Part shown: in pieces, positions 1 to 11,091 of the stretch
Layout of the letters: every line of letters starts with the position of its first letter
Position numbering within the stretch: the first letter of the stretch is position 1
NCBI GenBank assembly: GCA_009746045.1
Contig: RPFO01000087.1
Span: 1-60,566, forward strand
Length of the DNA stretch: 60,566 nt
Origin: Mesostigma viride
Lineage: Eukaryota; Streptophyta; Mesostigmatophyceae; Mesostigmatales; Mesostigmataceae
Reading direction: 5' to 3'
The notes under the pieces: model-generated
The model's input: the letters and a program-made list of their open reading frames with translations, nothing else
Told to the model about the DNA's origin: nothing
Database searches by the model: none
Position numbers and translations under genes: made by a program

Positions 1-3000
1 CAGGCGCGAGGGAGAAGGGAGTGCCGGCAGTCTGAAGAACGCGGCTGCTGAGTAGTACGCGCGCCGCGGTCGCAGCACAACCACCCCGCCGTGCCGCCGC
101 GAAGGCCATGTCGAGCTCCAGGGCGCTGCCCACGCATGTAATCAGGGCCAGGTCGCCGGGAGCTGCAGCCGCACAACGGCGCCGGTGCTGGTGTAGGTTC
201 CCCGTCGTCGACGGCAGCTTCGTGAGACAAACCGGATCCCTCCACCTGGCATGCACGGCTGCATTGCTCGGCGTGGCCTGCCTGCGCACCTCGGCTAGAG
301 GCTTCCCCAGATACTCGCCGCGCTGGCCTGGCGGCTGAGCACGACAAGCTGCTGCAACGACAGGGGCGGCGGCAGGTCGTCCCGCAGGGAGGCACGAGCG
401 AGGCGAAGTATGGCCTTGGGGTTGCAGGCGCAAAGCGTCAGCGCGGCGAAGGGCCGTCGGCTGCAGCCGCGCAGTTCCCCGGTTTCCAGGTGGCAGGCTG
501 CTCTGTTGCTCAGCAGCAGCGTCGTTGCTCGTCGGCGTCGAGGCTTTCGCCGCCTGGATAAGAAACCGCGTTTGTCCCCAGCCGAGTGGACGATTTCGCG
601 TGCAGCTGACTCACTGCTGCTTTGCCGCTTGCAACACAGGCGGCGGCAAGTCCCTCAGCAGAGCCAATTTTGTTCGCTGAGCCCAGAGGTGAGATCCAAG
701 AGCAAAAGACTGCTGGACTTGGAAACTTGCTCGGAGAGCTGAGTCCGAGATCCCTTCTGTGTAAGCAGCCGCTTGCTTCCGACGAATTCAGAAGCCTGGG
801 AAAAGCGCATTGGCACGGATCGAGGCGTCGAGGCGCATCGCACCTACCACTATCTGGAGGGCCTCATCTTGCTAAGCTTGCTCTATGCCTTAAGAGCCAC
901 TGTATTTTGCGGCATGCCGTCAGATCGGAAAGTCGAAGGATAGGTTTTCCTGCTCTCCTAAAGCCGCAAAGCCCTGCGCGCAAATCACCTGTTCATGGCA
1001 CGAAGCAGCTACACGTGGAAGGAGCATGCCAACGTCTGCCCATCCAATGCTTTGACCCCCCCGAGGAAAGCACTGGTCTTCCAGCTGCGATCTTACGGGG
1101 CACGCAAGCAAGAGCGAGAATGGTTTTTGGAATTCATCTTTGGAAAACCCGTCCTAGCGTCAACCGCTTGCATCCGCCCAGCAGTCCGAGGCAAGGAACC
1201 CAACCCGGTTCTTGCAACTTACCTTTCCGGGTAACTTTTTTTCCCAGGTGGGTTTTTTGGAAATCACCCGGTTTGGGAACACCCGGTTGCGGGTGACGGG
1301 TGACGCTAGGTACGTACGCGTCGATAAATACGAATAAGGAACAGAACGGGACGGTGTGGGCCGATTAATACGAATGCCGTATGCTACGCGGCGGCATGAG
1401 CCGAATCGACTTACAAGGGACGAAAAGAACGGGAAACGCCGCCTAGTGGCGCCACTAGGGCGCCAGAGCAGGTGCACGTGCGGAAGGCTACTTGAAACGG
1501 GTTAGCAGAGACTCGGTGCGTAAATTTGGGTGCGGAAGTACAAATGGACAGAATAAAGCTGCAGGGCGCGCCAACTTCCACAGCCGAAGGGTTCGCGGCC
1601 AGGGCGCAAGGCAGGAAAAACGTCGAAGTCCTCGCGATTATGGCGAAGCATAGCGGGGCGTTTGCTTAGCATAATGAAGTGAACTCCACAGCAAGAGAAT
1701 GCGGCGCCTGACCGAAAGAATGTAAGCGGCTTAGTGCCAGTCAAGAGTCTGACATTTCAGTTCCTTCGTCTATAAACGTCTGAATCCTTGGCGTTGCAGG
1801 TCTAGCTGGCCAAGACAAACTAGCCAGTCAAGAGAATTTGGGGCGGCCTAGGATTGGTTTCTTTAAATCTTCGGCTTTGCTGTGGAGGGATCCGTCGGGT
1901 CGTGCGCAGCACTTTTTCACATCTCGTTTGCGGACTATATTCCGCCACGATGATAAGTTCTTTAACCTGCTATGAAGGTGCGGGCTACCAAGACGAGAAT
2001 TTAGGCAAATATTTCCATTGCAGGACGCAGGTGGTCCTTGCTTTGGTCGTAACGCGGTGTTGCCACTTCGAAATGAGCTGGCTCGCAGGTGCTGATAACT
2101 CGCAGACTGAGCGGACGCGCTACAGGAAGCAGCCTCGTTATTACTGGCGCTGCCAGCAATTACAGAAAAAGGAGCGGTGAGACCGGATGGGCGCAGCTAA
2201 CAGGCGGCTAGCGAGCATCCTGCAGATGTTCCCCTTCATCCTTGGAATTGCCGCCTCCATTGTTGCATATTGTTGTACAATTATTCGCTCGGATCCTTAA
2301 TACACCGATTTGCAAGTCTGTTTCAAAATATTGTTATACACAATCAAAGTGTTCGATATCTTTTGAGAGAATTGGAGTCGCTGCTGTGTACAGTTATCGG
2401 TTTGTATGGTAGTCACAATCATCTCTATCCTGTTCGGTGGTTTATTCCAACCAGTCAGTCAATACTCGTGTGGTCAATGAAGGGAGGCTCACCATGTACC
2501 GTGATTGCCATCGTAACACACTCGATTGTTTGTGCAACGTTGCCCATCGGTCATACTTGTTTCTCCACAAAAGTATGTGCAGATGTGTCTCCAATGATAG
2601 CTTTCTGCCATCCTTGCACGGCAAAACATGTGAGGGATAGGGTTACTTTGCCCATTACCATTTTAAGGAAGAGGGCCTGTGGTCAAGCTGGCATCTGCAA
2701 AACAAGGAATTCCCAATAACAGATTTTAAAAACAACCTGTTTGACATCTTTGTGCGCAGCATGTGTCTTCATGTCAGCTGCCAGGATCTCCTCTGCTTCC
2801 AGCCTTCTACCAAAGCGGGTTACCGGCATTGGTTGCCTTAATGATGTTAAAGGGTTGCAAGGCGAAGGTCCACAAGCGGCAAGGGGCGAGGATTTTTTCC
2901 CGAGGCGCGGGTTGGCGGGCAGTTGGCGCTGCTGGGCGGGGCCTTTGTATAGTACAATGGCGTTGGCTGTCCCAAGGAATGTTGGACAGTGGCCAGCAGC

Positions 3001-4122
3001 CAGGTGCTAAGCCAATAGATGAGGCATGCTTGGATGTTGTGGTGTGGGGCAGGTAAAGGCCACTAGGTGCCTTGGCCGCTTTGTACCAATGACCACATGC
3101 CGTTTGTCATCTTGTTTCCCCTACATTGTTGTTGGAGTCTCTACACGCATTCAGCGCCCTCCTGGTATGTAGGCCCGTTCTAGAAACGAGGTGTGTTGCT
3201 GTCCGGGGGTCAGTGAGGCGTTCGAGTGGCAGTGTTCGGGGCAAAATGACACCGGAGTGCCGATTGGTTTGGGTTGTACAAAGCACACAAAGCGCTATGA
3301 TTTCATTGCATATGTGTTGTAATTATTTAGGTGAGTAAGTAAAAAAGCCAGTACATTTCTTACATTAATTCAACTTAATTTATTTAATAGACACGTGACT
3401 GCGTAAATTTCTACTATTAGAACTATAAAAAAAAAAACAATAATTATACACCATGCCTCCTTGGGAATTAGAACTATACCGACAATATTATAGCCCTCGA
3501 ACTAGCAAAAATATTTTCAAAGAGGCAAAACAATTCTGCTCTGTGCAAGGAAGTTGGATTGTTAATTAAATTAGCACGTGTGACGCGTCGGGTCGTGGAT
3601 GTTAATTAGCTATCTGGTTCCTAATAACTCGGATGCATTAACCCGTATTTTTTTTTTTAGAACGCCGATATACAAACTTTGTAAGCCTATTTATAGAACA
3701 CGTCATAACCATCAAGGGAAATTTTCTTTCAATCACTTTTGTGTATATACTTTATCCTGGCTGACCTTGCTTCATGGGTCTCTTATTCTTGTTTGATAAA
3801 CACCTCTCATTGGTTTTGCAAGGCATGTTACCACAAGCTATCTCTGCATCCCTCTGGGCACTAAACTGTGCGGGCTACCTTGCAAAACCTCTATCTATAC
3901 ACTATGAGCTTGCAATTCATGGAGAATTTCATTGCCCACACGAAATGATGTTTCTCAATCAGGCGTTTTACCCTACATGGTCGATACATTTATGATGTCA
4001 TCGCTTCGACAACCCGAGCTTTCGCAAAACCCATTTGTATATCACCAGCTGGTCTGCCTGGCATTTACCCGCAAGCGGTCCCTCACATAAAGCTCACGTC
4101 GGAGGATACTCATTTGCAATTA
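1..4122. other. No supported gene
   Basis: Several short open frames occur on both strands, but none has a recognisable domain, consistent splice signals or a compositional bias that sets it apart. The first 1.3 kb is GC-rich; 3.35–3.75 kb is AT-rich with A and T runs. I see no tandem array, terminal repeat or RNA gene here. Confidence 0.5.
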
Positions 4123-4382
4123 CCTCGATCTTACATACATTAACAAGAAGGGCTGGCGTCGGCTGTCTATGATAAGCGCAAGGATCCTAAAATACCAGCA
4201 AATTCCTTTTATTCTTACCCCGATATTCACAGTCTCCTTTCCCACACAGCAAAATATTGGTGTGTCTTTCTCGTTACATCGTTTTTCCCCGTCTTTGTTC
4301 TTATCGTGTTTGATTTCATCACGATCTTGTGAACTCTTTGCACGTTTATGGTCAAAGACATATGACCGAACATTATGCTCCG

Positions 4383-4697
4383 TCAAGTCCGATAGTTTTT
4401 TGCAACGTCACCACATCTGTTCGGTGCTGCCCCTTGGCACAAGCCACAAACAGGCGTGGACCGGCTGATCGCATAGTATCTCCGCACATCTGAACCCTGT
4501 GATTTGCCAGATCTCCTTTTTCGGCCGTTCCGAGCTTGGCACTGGATCGTGTCCACATCGTTCGCGTCGCTGCAGCAAACACGATGTTTTTCTGGCAATC
4601 CGCGGGCTTTTGGTTCCCGCCGGCCAACATTGAAAGGCATGTCCTCCGGCTTTTTGCCTTTGCACCGTGTGCAAGTTCTTGGCACGTTTGGAATCAT
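4383..4697 (-). CDS. Hypothetical Cys-rich ORF
   Basis: An open frame of 104 codons encodes a basic protein with spaced cysteines: CTRC near residue 9, a CC pair near 41, and CGLC near 84. Paired cysteines could bind zinc, but the pattern matches no family I can name. The opposite strand is also open over much of the interval, so this may be a chance ORF or a fragment of a decayed element. No neighbouring gene, promoter or splice site supports it. Confidence 0.2.
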   Translation of the reverse strand: MIPNVPRTCTRCKGKKPEDMPFNVGRREPKARGLPEKHRVCCSDANDVDTIQCQARNGRKRRSGKSQGSDVRRYYAISRSTPVCGLCQGAAPNRCGDVAKNYRT

Positions 4698-4922
4698 GGC
4701 ATGGCTAACGTTGTGACTGACTAGCTACTTTCCAGCTGGTTTTCCATTTTGCGGGTGTTTCCTCTCGTAATGGTTGGGAGAGCGATCTCAGCAATGGTGC
4801 TCACCCACTAAGAACTCCCGGCCCGTTTAGGGCTCGAGACACACGCCCTGATAAGCATGCTGTTTCCGGCCCGCGTCTAGGTCCTCTAGTCGCTCTACAC
4901 GTAAGCCAGCCATAATATTCAA

Positions 4923-5300
4923 TGCAGGGCGTCCCCAACATCTACTGCTCCCAACCTAGGGCCATTGCTGGTACTTTTGACGTCATGAAAGCAGCGTTTT
5001 GGACTAGTGGAATATGATGTTACAGCATAAAAAGTCCATTTTATCATGAATGAACATGGCCAACAACCCCAAGTGCCCCTAAATTTCTCAATATTTGTAG
5101 AGAAATGCTACTTCTCATAATTAAAACCTGCACAAATGCACAATTTGGGGCATGCATGTGAAAGTTTGAAGTACAAATTCACAATGAGGTTTTAACATTT
5201 TCAATTAATAATGGTATCTCATTCTTCAATCAATCAATTTGCAATCGTCCAAACAATTTATTCATTTCATACATGTCCGAATATGTTGAAAGAACACATG
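4923..5300 (+). repeat. Dispersed repeat, copy 1
   Basis: The stretch at about 5008–5235 is clearly similar to 23110–23345: both contain TTTTATCATGAATGAA, AAGTGCCCCTAAATT and GGGCATGCATGTGAAAGT in the same order. Its left end, 4923–4951, is a 29-base exact match to the reverse complement of 60403–60431. It is therefore an interspersed repeat, with no coding capacity seen. Confidence 0.7.
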
Positions 5301-5343
5301 CAAGTGCTCAATCAGCGTGGACCCCTTGGACGCGCCCCACCAT

Positions 5344-6054
5344 TATACATTGGCCAACAGAATCAGAATTGGTTATTTGTATTGCAACACTGTCCTCCTG
5401 ACGGTGGTGCTCGCCATGATTCGGTCGGTTTTCCCCCACGCGAAATCGGTCCGAGGATGCGGATGGCGCTGCCTTCTATTCCCCAACCACCGGCCTGACA
5501 TCGTGGTGCTGGACTTTGAGGGGGGTGGCCGCATCTGCTTATTGACGTTTCGGTGGCGCGGCCCTTGGCTCTTAGCCACGTGGCTGGGGCCTCCCTCACG
5601 GCAGGTTACACGGCGGACCGGGCGGAGCGGGCCAAGCTCCTGGCCTACGGCGACGTCGGGCACCATCGTGTGGTGCCCTTTGTCCTGGAGGAGTTTGGGG
5701 CCATGGGGCCCTGACCTCCGCCTTCTTCAAGGAGTGTTGCCGGCTCCGGGAGGACCGGCTGGACCTGGAGGGCCAGCGGGCCCCATGGTCGGCGCGGACC
5801 TGGACGTCATATTGGCGTCAGCGCTTGTCGGTGGCGCTGACTCGGGCCATGGCGGACATCATGCTCCGCCGTACGCGGGCTGATTTTGCGGTGCAGCAGG
5901 GCTATATGGTTCCTCCCGTTAGGCGTTTCCATTGGTCTTATCGTAGTATAGAGCTTTGACATGGCTCTGTATATAGGTTTATAGCTGGGCGTTTGCTTTG
6001 GTTTGAGTGATTTCACTCTGCTGTAAGTAATTATATTTTTAATATATACATTGG
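5344..6054 (+). mobile_element. 5'-truncated LINE copy with target-site duplications
   Basis: This plus-strand segment matches the 3' part of the minus-strand LINE at 47.73–48.42 kb, from the junction after TTGG to the shared AT-rich end (TAAGTAATTATATTTTTAAT). It is flanked by the perfect 10-bp direct repeat TATACATTGG at 5344–5353 and 6045–6054. Truncation at the 5' end, a fixed 3' end and short TSDs are what target-primed reverse transcription leaves. Only the C-terminal nuclease region and 3' UTR are present. It lies just downstream of the last recognisable exon of the minus-strand gene and may have replaced its 3' end. Confidence 0.9.
5385..5883 (+). pseudogene. LINE C-terminal nuclease fragment, frameshifted
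   Basis: It encodes the same protein region as 47869–48405: the RPDIVVLD motif, then (in a shifted frame) the segment equal to LIDVSVARPL, ending in the tail before the stop at about 5908. Reading switches frame more than once through one-base differences, for example in the C-run before the RPD motif and next to GGCCGC. It cannot make a full nuclease. Confidence 0.8.
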
Positions 6055-6184
6055 ACACGTCACCCCAACTACTAAACTGCCCAAAGTCACGGTCACTGAT
6101 CCAACTACTATGTACATCTGCATTTCTCCACGTTGCGGTGGGCAATTACGTGCAAAACGCGATTTCGTGCAAAGTCCTCGCCCA
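6055..6184. other. Short unassigned gap between LINE copy and last exon
   Basis: This stretch lies 3' of the last supported exon of the minus-strand gene. I see no poly(A) signal or splice site that I can place with confidence. Confidence 0.4.
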
Positions 6185-6873
6185 TCATCGCTTGCCAGGT
6201 CGATATGAAGGAATGTTGTCCCAGCTGGCGCCTTCCTTCAGGAGAGTAACATGTTCTCTAGCGAACTTCAGAGGGAAACGAAACTTTTGCTCGCACTCAT
6301 TACTCCAACCGAGGTCGTGCCCTTCATCAAACCATCTGAACACCACCTTCTCCCTCTCTTTGCCCAGGAGGGTGCCAAAGAGCGGAAAATCTTCCTTCTT
6401 GGGGTACTTGTGCTCCCAGTTTATGCACACCTCGTCTACCCATTTCGAACTCCAACCTCCGCGACTCAGTTTCGCGCCATCCATAAAGCGCATCCGGACG
6501 TCCGGCCGAACGTCCCTGATTCGGTTTTCGGCCGTCGCATCTCTGCCCTGACCACCACCCTTCTGCGGCTGTGCAGGTTCGTCGGCACCCTCCGTCTCCT
6601 GCCCCGCCCCTCGCCTGCCCCCTCCCCGACGTTTTGCCTTCTGCCCCTGCGCAGCCGCCGCCTCTGCCATCAACTCTTCGTACGTTTTTTCTGGCTGACC
6701 GCACGGTAAGGTGGTGCGTGGTGCGTTGGGTGGGAGGGAGGCCCCTCCCGCCCCCGGTTGTGCAACTGGTTCGCCGACCGCGGCCTGGCCAACAACACGG
6801 CCGGCCTCTCCGGACACAGTCCCAGACGCGGATCCACGGGGAAACCGAACTGGAGTTTCTTCTTCGCCTTTCC
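6185..6873 (-). CDS. Unknown multi-exon gene, last recognisable exon
   Basis: The block opens after an acceptor (…TTACGTGCAG) at 6874 and stays open to a stop at 6185. The N-terminal half is Gly/Pro/Ala-rich, with a basic stretch (KAKRRGGGRRG). The C-terminal ~110 residues look folded and are rich in aromatic and charged residues (GGWSSKWVDEVCINWEHKY, then VVFRWFDEGHDLGWSNECE). I know no family with this pattern. The true start frame depends on the upstream junction, which I could not fix. The stop lies 130 bp from a LINE insertion, so the original 3' end may be lost. Confidence 0.5.
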
Positions 6874-7010
6874 CTGCACGTAAGCACATGCCAATTAACA
6901 TGAATACGGAAGGGTCGTGTGAGAAATCAATGAAGCCATGGACTGATGCAAAAAAACTTATGTAGAAATATATTAAGGTACTTATTAAACTCGTTTATTG
7001 AAAATGAAAT

Positions 7011-7445
7011 TTACCGGCCGAATGTACCGTTGGAGCGTGGAAGGGCATCCTTTCGATGGTCAATGCGGTATACGTATGCGGTCGATGTCCCTGGCGGCGC
7101 CTCAACATCGACCACCTCAGTCGGGCGCATCAATCCGGCAAACGCCGGCCCTCCACCTGAGACTGTCGGCGGACCCTCCACGTTACGAGCCTCCAATACC
7201 CTCTTCTGCAGTGGGGTGCTCGCAACAAAATCCGTGTCAGCCGACGGGACCGGATCGTCATCCTCATTCAGCAGTATCGTGTTCGGGCATTGCTCCATCC
7301 CCGTCGAGCGGGGGGGCAAAGTCATCACAACCGTCCTTCCTGACGACGGTACGGGATCGTCATCCATACCCAAAGAAACCGAGGCGAGGGCGGGGGTCCC
7401 CTCAACCGGGGGTCCCCATGAATCCTGACGAGGCCTCATTCCCAT
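7011..7445 (-). CDS. Unknown multi-exon gene, probable exon
   Basis: A 144-codon open frame of low-complexity, Pro/Val/Asp-rich sequence, with the phrase DDDPVPS repeated twice about 38 residues apart. It ends near a possible donor (CGGCCG|GTAAAT, ~7017), consistent with splicing to the exon that starts at 6873 through an intron of ~140 bp. No domain is recognised. The internal repetition suggests a disordered linker. The frame on the opposite strand is also open, so coding status rests on position and the splice signals. Confidence 0.4.
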   Translation of the reverse strand: MGMRPRQDSWGPPVEGTPALASVSLGMDDDPVPSSGRTVVMTLPPRSTGMEQCPNTILLNEDDDPVPSADTDFVASTPLQKRVLEARNVEGPPTVSGGGPAFAGLMRPTEVVDVEAPPGTSTAYVYRIDHRKDALPRSNGTFGR

Positions 7446-7475
7446 CTGTCGGACACGACCGCCTCCCGTAAATCG

Positions 7476-7783
7476 GGAACGCCCGCCGGCGCTACCAGTA
7501 ACAGGCCGCGAGCCTGCTTCCTGCTGGCGATCCCCATCCTCATCACAGATACGCCCGCCGGCGTTACCAGTAACAGGCTGCGAGCCTCCTTCCTGCTGGC
7601 GATCCCCCTCCTCATCACAGATACGCCCGCCGGCGTTTCCAGTAACAGGCCGCGAGCCTCCTTCCTGCTGGCGATCCCCCTCCTCATCACAGATACGCCC
7701 GCCGGCGTTTCCAGTAACAGGCCGCGAGCCTCCTTCCTGCTGGCGATCCCCCTCCTCATCACAGATACGCCCGCCGGCGTTTC
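7476..7783 (+). repeat. 72-bp tandem repeat carrying the palindrome in plus orientation
   Basis: Five copies of the palindrome are spaced exactly 72 bp: 7476–7495 (diverged), 7548–7567, 7620–7639, 7692–7711 and 7764–7783. Typical form: GATACGCCCGCCGGCGTTTC. On the minus strand the unit stays open and would encode a 24-residue repeat beginning ETPAGVSV. Here the element faces against the minus-strand gene, unlike every other copy in 9.7–16.5 kb. Confidence 0.8.
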
Positions 7784-8330
7784 CAACGACAGGCCTCGAG
7801 TCTCCTTCACCAGCACGCTGGCGCTTACCTCCCCCCCTTTGTCTTCATCCCCCCCCATTGTCTCCTCCGCGAGCCTCCAGCATCCCGACTGCGCTTTTTC
7901 CCTCCCCTTCCATCTCCTCCCCCGTCCCTCTCCTCCTGGCCATCCCCTTTCTCCTCCTCGCCATCCCCTTTCTCCCCCTCCGCCTCGCCCCTCCTCCCCG
8001 GGCGGGTGCCCATCAGCATGATCCTCCTCCTCGTCCTCCTCGTCCTCCTCGTCCTCCTCGTCCTCCTCGTCCTCCTCATCCTCCTCCTTCTCATCCTCTC
8101 CCCTCCTCCCCTCTTCCTCCTCCTCTTCCCCCTTCTCCGAATCATCATCCTCATCAGACGAAGATCGTCGTCGGCAAAGTAGGCGAGGCCTGTCCACCCA
8201 TCTTCAACAAGCCGATATTTGATAAGGCGGACCAGGCGCTTCCACCGGCGGATATGGGCGGGCTCCCCGAACACCAGCAGAACTCTGCAGGGTCCCCTAA
8301 AAAGGGCGTTGGTCATTGTCAACCACATCC
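7784..8330 (-). pseudogene. Acidic-repeat coding stretch, frame-broken
   Basis: In one minus frame (8328–8190) the product reads as ordinary protein, e.g. IRRWKRLVRLIKYRLVEDG. In another (8160–8000) it becomes strongly acidic: SSDEDDDSEKGEEEEEEGRR followed by a run of EED triplets from the (CCTCGT)n-like tract at 8020–8090. The acidic part continues into the 72-bp repeat frame. Good protein in successive different frames indicates one-base shifts rather than separate genes. The function is unknown. Confidence 0.4.
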
Positions 8331-9715
8331 CACACGACCGGGCTCAAATGCGAGGAGGGTTTGGGAATGTTGCTCTCCTCCGGAATGCAGTCTGGGTCCC
8401 ACTTGCGCAGGTTCCTCCACTTCTCGTTGCTGTCAGCTGCCAGGTCCAGCACAGCAAACGCCTGGTCCTTCAGCGACCGAGGAATTTTGTCAGACCCCGT
8501 ACAACTCGTCCACCACCTTCGTCACCACCAGATCCTTTCTTTTTTCGTTTTCCTTCCATGTCATTGTCCTGTATGCGATCCAGTCGGATCCCATCCTCAC
8601 CCCCTTCCAATCGCTGTAGGCTTCCAACCTGTCCCGCCACCCCTTCTTGGCCTTGGTAGTCCCCTCCTCCTCCTCCTCGACCCCTCCTCCGCCGCCGCCT
8701 CCTTTGGCACACCCAGCAGATGTTTGGTCTTCACCCCCAAATCGTCATACAAATGACGGGGGTGGGAAGCGAGCAGCCCTCTCGGGAACTTCCAGTCCTT
8801 CTGGTCGACCACTTTCCTTTTAGCCGGCGGAAGGTCCCTCAGCGTGAGAATGATCGCCCTCGTGGCCGTGACGACCACCCGCCAAAAGTCTCTGGTCAGG
8901 CGGCAGTCGGCGATGAACTTGTCGAGGTCCGTGGCGAAGGTGCCCTTCAGCTTCACGCCAAACACGTGCTCCCTCACCAATACGGGGTTGAAGGTCCCGT
9001 CTAGTTGTTTGCAAGCGGCCATCAGGGGGTTCTCCAGGAACTTGATGTGGGCGAATTGCACGGCCGCCTCTTTCAAATTCTTGGCGACTTCCATTATTTT
9101 TATCAGGTTGCTGGGAGGGGCCTCACAGGACATGATCGGCGCTTGGATCAGGCTGTCGAAGTACTGGAAACTCGCAAGTTCCCGATGCGCGGTGAAAATG
9201 GACAGTTCGTGCGCCTTGTCTTTAGGGCGCGCGTCAAGGAAGTCTTGCCGAGCCGCGATATCCTGTGCGATCGCCGGCTTGCCGTCGACAACGGGCTTCA
9301 AAGGGTCCTCACACCAGAACAGCCAGCGCTGCATGAAGTTCTTCTGGTCCGGCCCCCACTTGTCCGTCTCTTCAGCCCCCCCTGCCTTGTCGCCTGCGCC
9401 GTCCCCTTCGGCCTTGGCTTGCTCTCCTTTCTGCCAAAAGGGCTTCACAATCGCCCAGATCTTGCCGTACAGAGGAGTTGGGAGAGACACGCCCTTCCCT
9501 CTCTTGACGGGTCCATATGCCTGGTAGGCCCGGTGCACATCCCCCAGCGCTGAGCCCCACGTTGCCTTGGCTTGGGCTGTGTCCTCGGCGTTCATGGCGT
9601 TCCCGAGCTGCCTGACAATTCGATCATCTCGCCGACTCGTTCGGAAACCTGCATCGCCGTATGGCAAAAACGCGCAGAGACACATCGACAGTCCTCCCAA
9701 ATAAGCACAACTCAA
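8331..9715 (-). CDS. Unknown multi-exon gene, large exon with frameshifts
   Basis: This exon follows the triple-palindrome intron. The acceptor is probably CTCAG at 9716–9720, though a second candidate lies further in. It is open for ~350 codons to near 8680 and reads as a normal globular, partly helical protein (KNFMQRWLFWCEDPLKP; ATDLDKFIADCRLTRDFWRV). Near 8681–8684 (C4, i.e. G4 on the coding strand) coding moves by one base into KKGWRDRLEAYSDWKG, then shifts again near 8505 into RSLKDQAFAVLDLAADSNEK. I recognise no domain. The shifts mean decay or sequence error. Confidence 0.55.
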
Positions 9716-9904
9716 CTGAGAACAATAAAGCGACTGACAGAAACGCCGGCGGTCGCATCTTGACCAAAATATGGCATGCTAAGGTGGAACATGAAAACCC
9801 CTTATAGAAACGCCGGCGGTCGCATCTTGACCGAACTAATGGCATACTGAAATTAACACAAGAAAACCACTTATAGAAACGCCGGCGGTCGCAACCTGGC
9901 TTAC
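9716..9904 (-). repeat. Intron with three tandem palindrome units
   Basis: The donor is AAG|GTAAG at 9904. Three units of ~67 bp follow, each with a palindrome (9876–9895, 9807–9826, 9740–9759), a T-rich stretch and a TTTCAG/CTTAG/CTCAG-like end. The first palindrome begins only 8 nt inside the intron. Each unit resembles the 3' part of an intron, so the intron seems to have grown by duplicating palindrome plus acceptor. Confidence 0.75.
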
Positions 9905-11091
9905 CTTCTGTTCACGGATCTGCCACCAGGTCGGCAGGATGGTCTCACCCTTGAGCATCTGCACGTCCACCCCCCCGAAATTCGTCCAATCAGTTGCCCA
10001 CTCCTCCAGCTTCGCCGCGGCCACGGTCTTCGTGACCTCCTGCTCCTTCCCTCCCCGCGCAACGACCCTGAGCTTTTCCGCCTTCATGAAACCATTCAGC
10101 ATTGCCTTGTACCACACAGATCTTTGGTCCACGGTCATATTTGGGGTGACCAGTTCGAATTTCACCGATTTGATGAGTGTGGTAAAGTGGTTCCCGTCCA
10201 GCACGAGAAAGCCGCAAATGGCTGGCGGCAACGGTGGCTTTCTCTCGAGTGGAGCCATCTCCCAGGCGGACTTGCACAAACTGTCCAAAAGCGCGGCCTT
10301 TCTCACGTCCACGGGCTTAAGATCGTCCAGAATATCGGCCGGTCCTGTCAGAACCGCGGTGGAAGCAGCTTCGGCCATCTCCTTGGCCGAGCTCGTTCGC
10401 AGGTAGATATCAATCTCTTTGTCAGTCATTGCGCGAGCGTAGCCAGCCTTCATTGTCCGTGCCCCCCCATCTCCCCGAAGAGTTGCGCGAGCTGACGCTG
10501 GGTACCTTCCTTTTTCGTCCATTCATGAAAACTGTTGGGGCACCGGTCAGCCAAAAACTGGAACGAGTACCGCCACACAGGAATCACCAGCTTGTCGTGG
10601 CCGTAGTCGGACTCCGAGTTTGCAAAAATGGTGGCGTTCTGCTCGGCTCTAGACAGATGCAAGTCTCGTGCGAGGAGCTTCTGAGGCCCAACGAACAGGT
10701 TCCTTGTCCACACCCGATTTCGATGCACCAAGGCCTTGGACATGTCATCGAGGTCCCGAGGCTGAACGGCAAGCTGCTTCCGCAACCGTTTGCCCTTCGC
10801 GATCTCATCGTTCACATCCAGGATGTCATCATCATCCTGCGACACCGGGGACTTCTCCCATTTCTCAAGCAGAGACACGGGAGCATCCGCAACCTCCACC
10901 TCCTTTCCTTTCCCCTTTCCCTTCAGCGCCTTCCCCTTGTGGGTCGCAAGTGCTTCGGAGAGTCCCTTCTGGAATTCGTCGACGGCAGCAGTCCACGTAC
11001 TCGCTACTTCCACATCCGAGCTGCGCGCGTGCTGGTCGAGGCTGATTGAGTACAGGATGGCCGCGTGGGTCGCCCTCTCGGCCTGCACGTA
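9905..11091 (-). CDS. Unknown multi-exon gene, long central exon (one-base shift)
   Basis: The exon lies between an acceptor at 11092–11094 (CATCACTGCAG) and a donor at 9904. It encodes ~395 residues. It begins YVQAERATHAAILYSISLDQ, passes a Lys/Gly-rich linker (KGKALKGKGKGK) and an acidic patch (SQDDDDILDVNDE), then two regions that look folded. Coding changes frame at a run of seven G on the coding strand (C7 at 10462–10468). Sequence on both sides is good protein, so a single missing or extra G explains it. No known domain is seen. Confidence 0.6.

Noticed and set aside
622-1296. 224-codon plus-strand ORF
   Set aside because: No domain, overlapping ORFs on both strands, no splice or promoter support, and composition like the surrounding GC-rich DNA.
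5317-5883. Independent 188-codon gene
   Set aside because: It is the shifted-frame reading of the LINE nuclease region, matching 47869–48405 and lying between target duplications.
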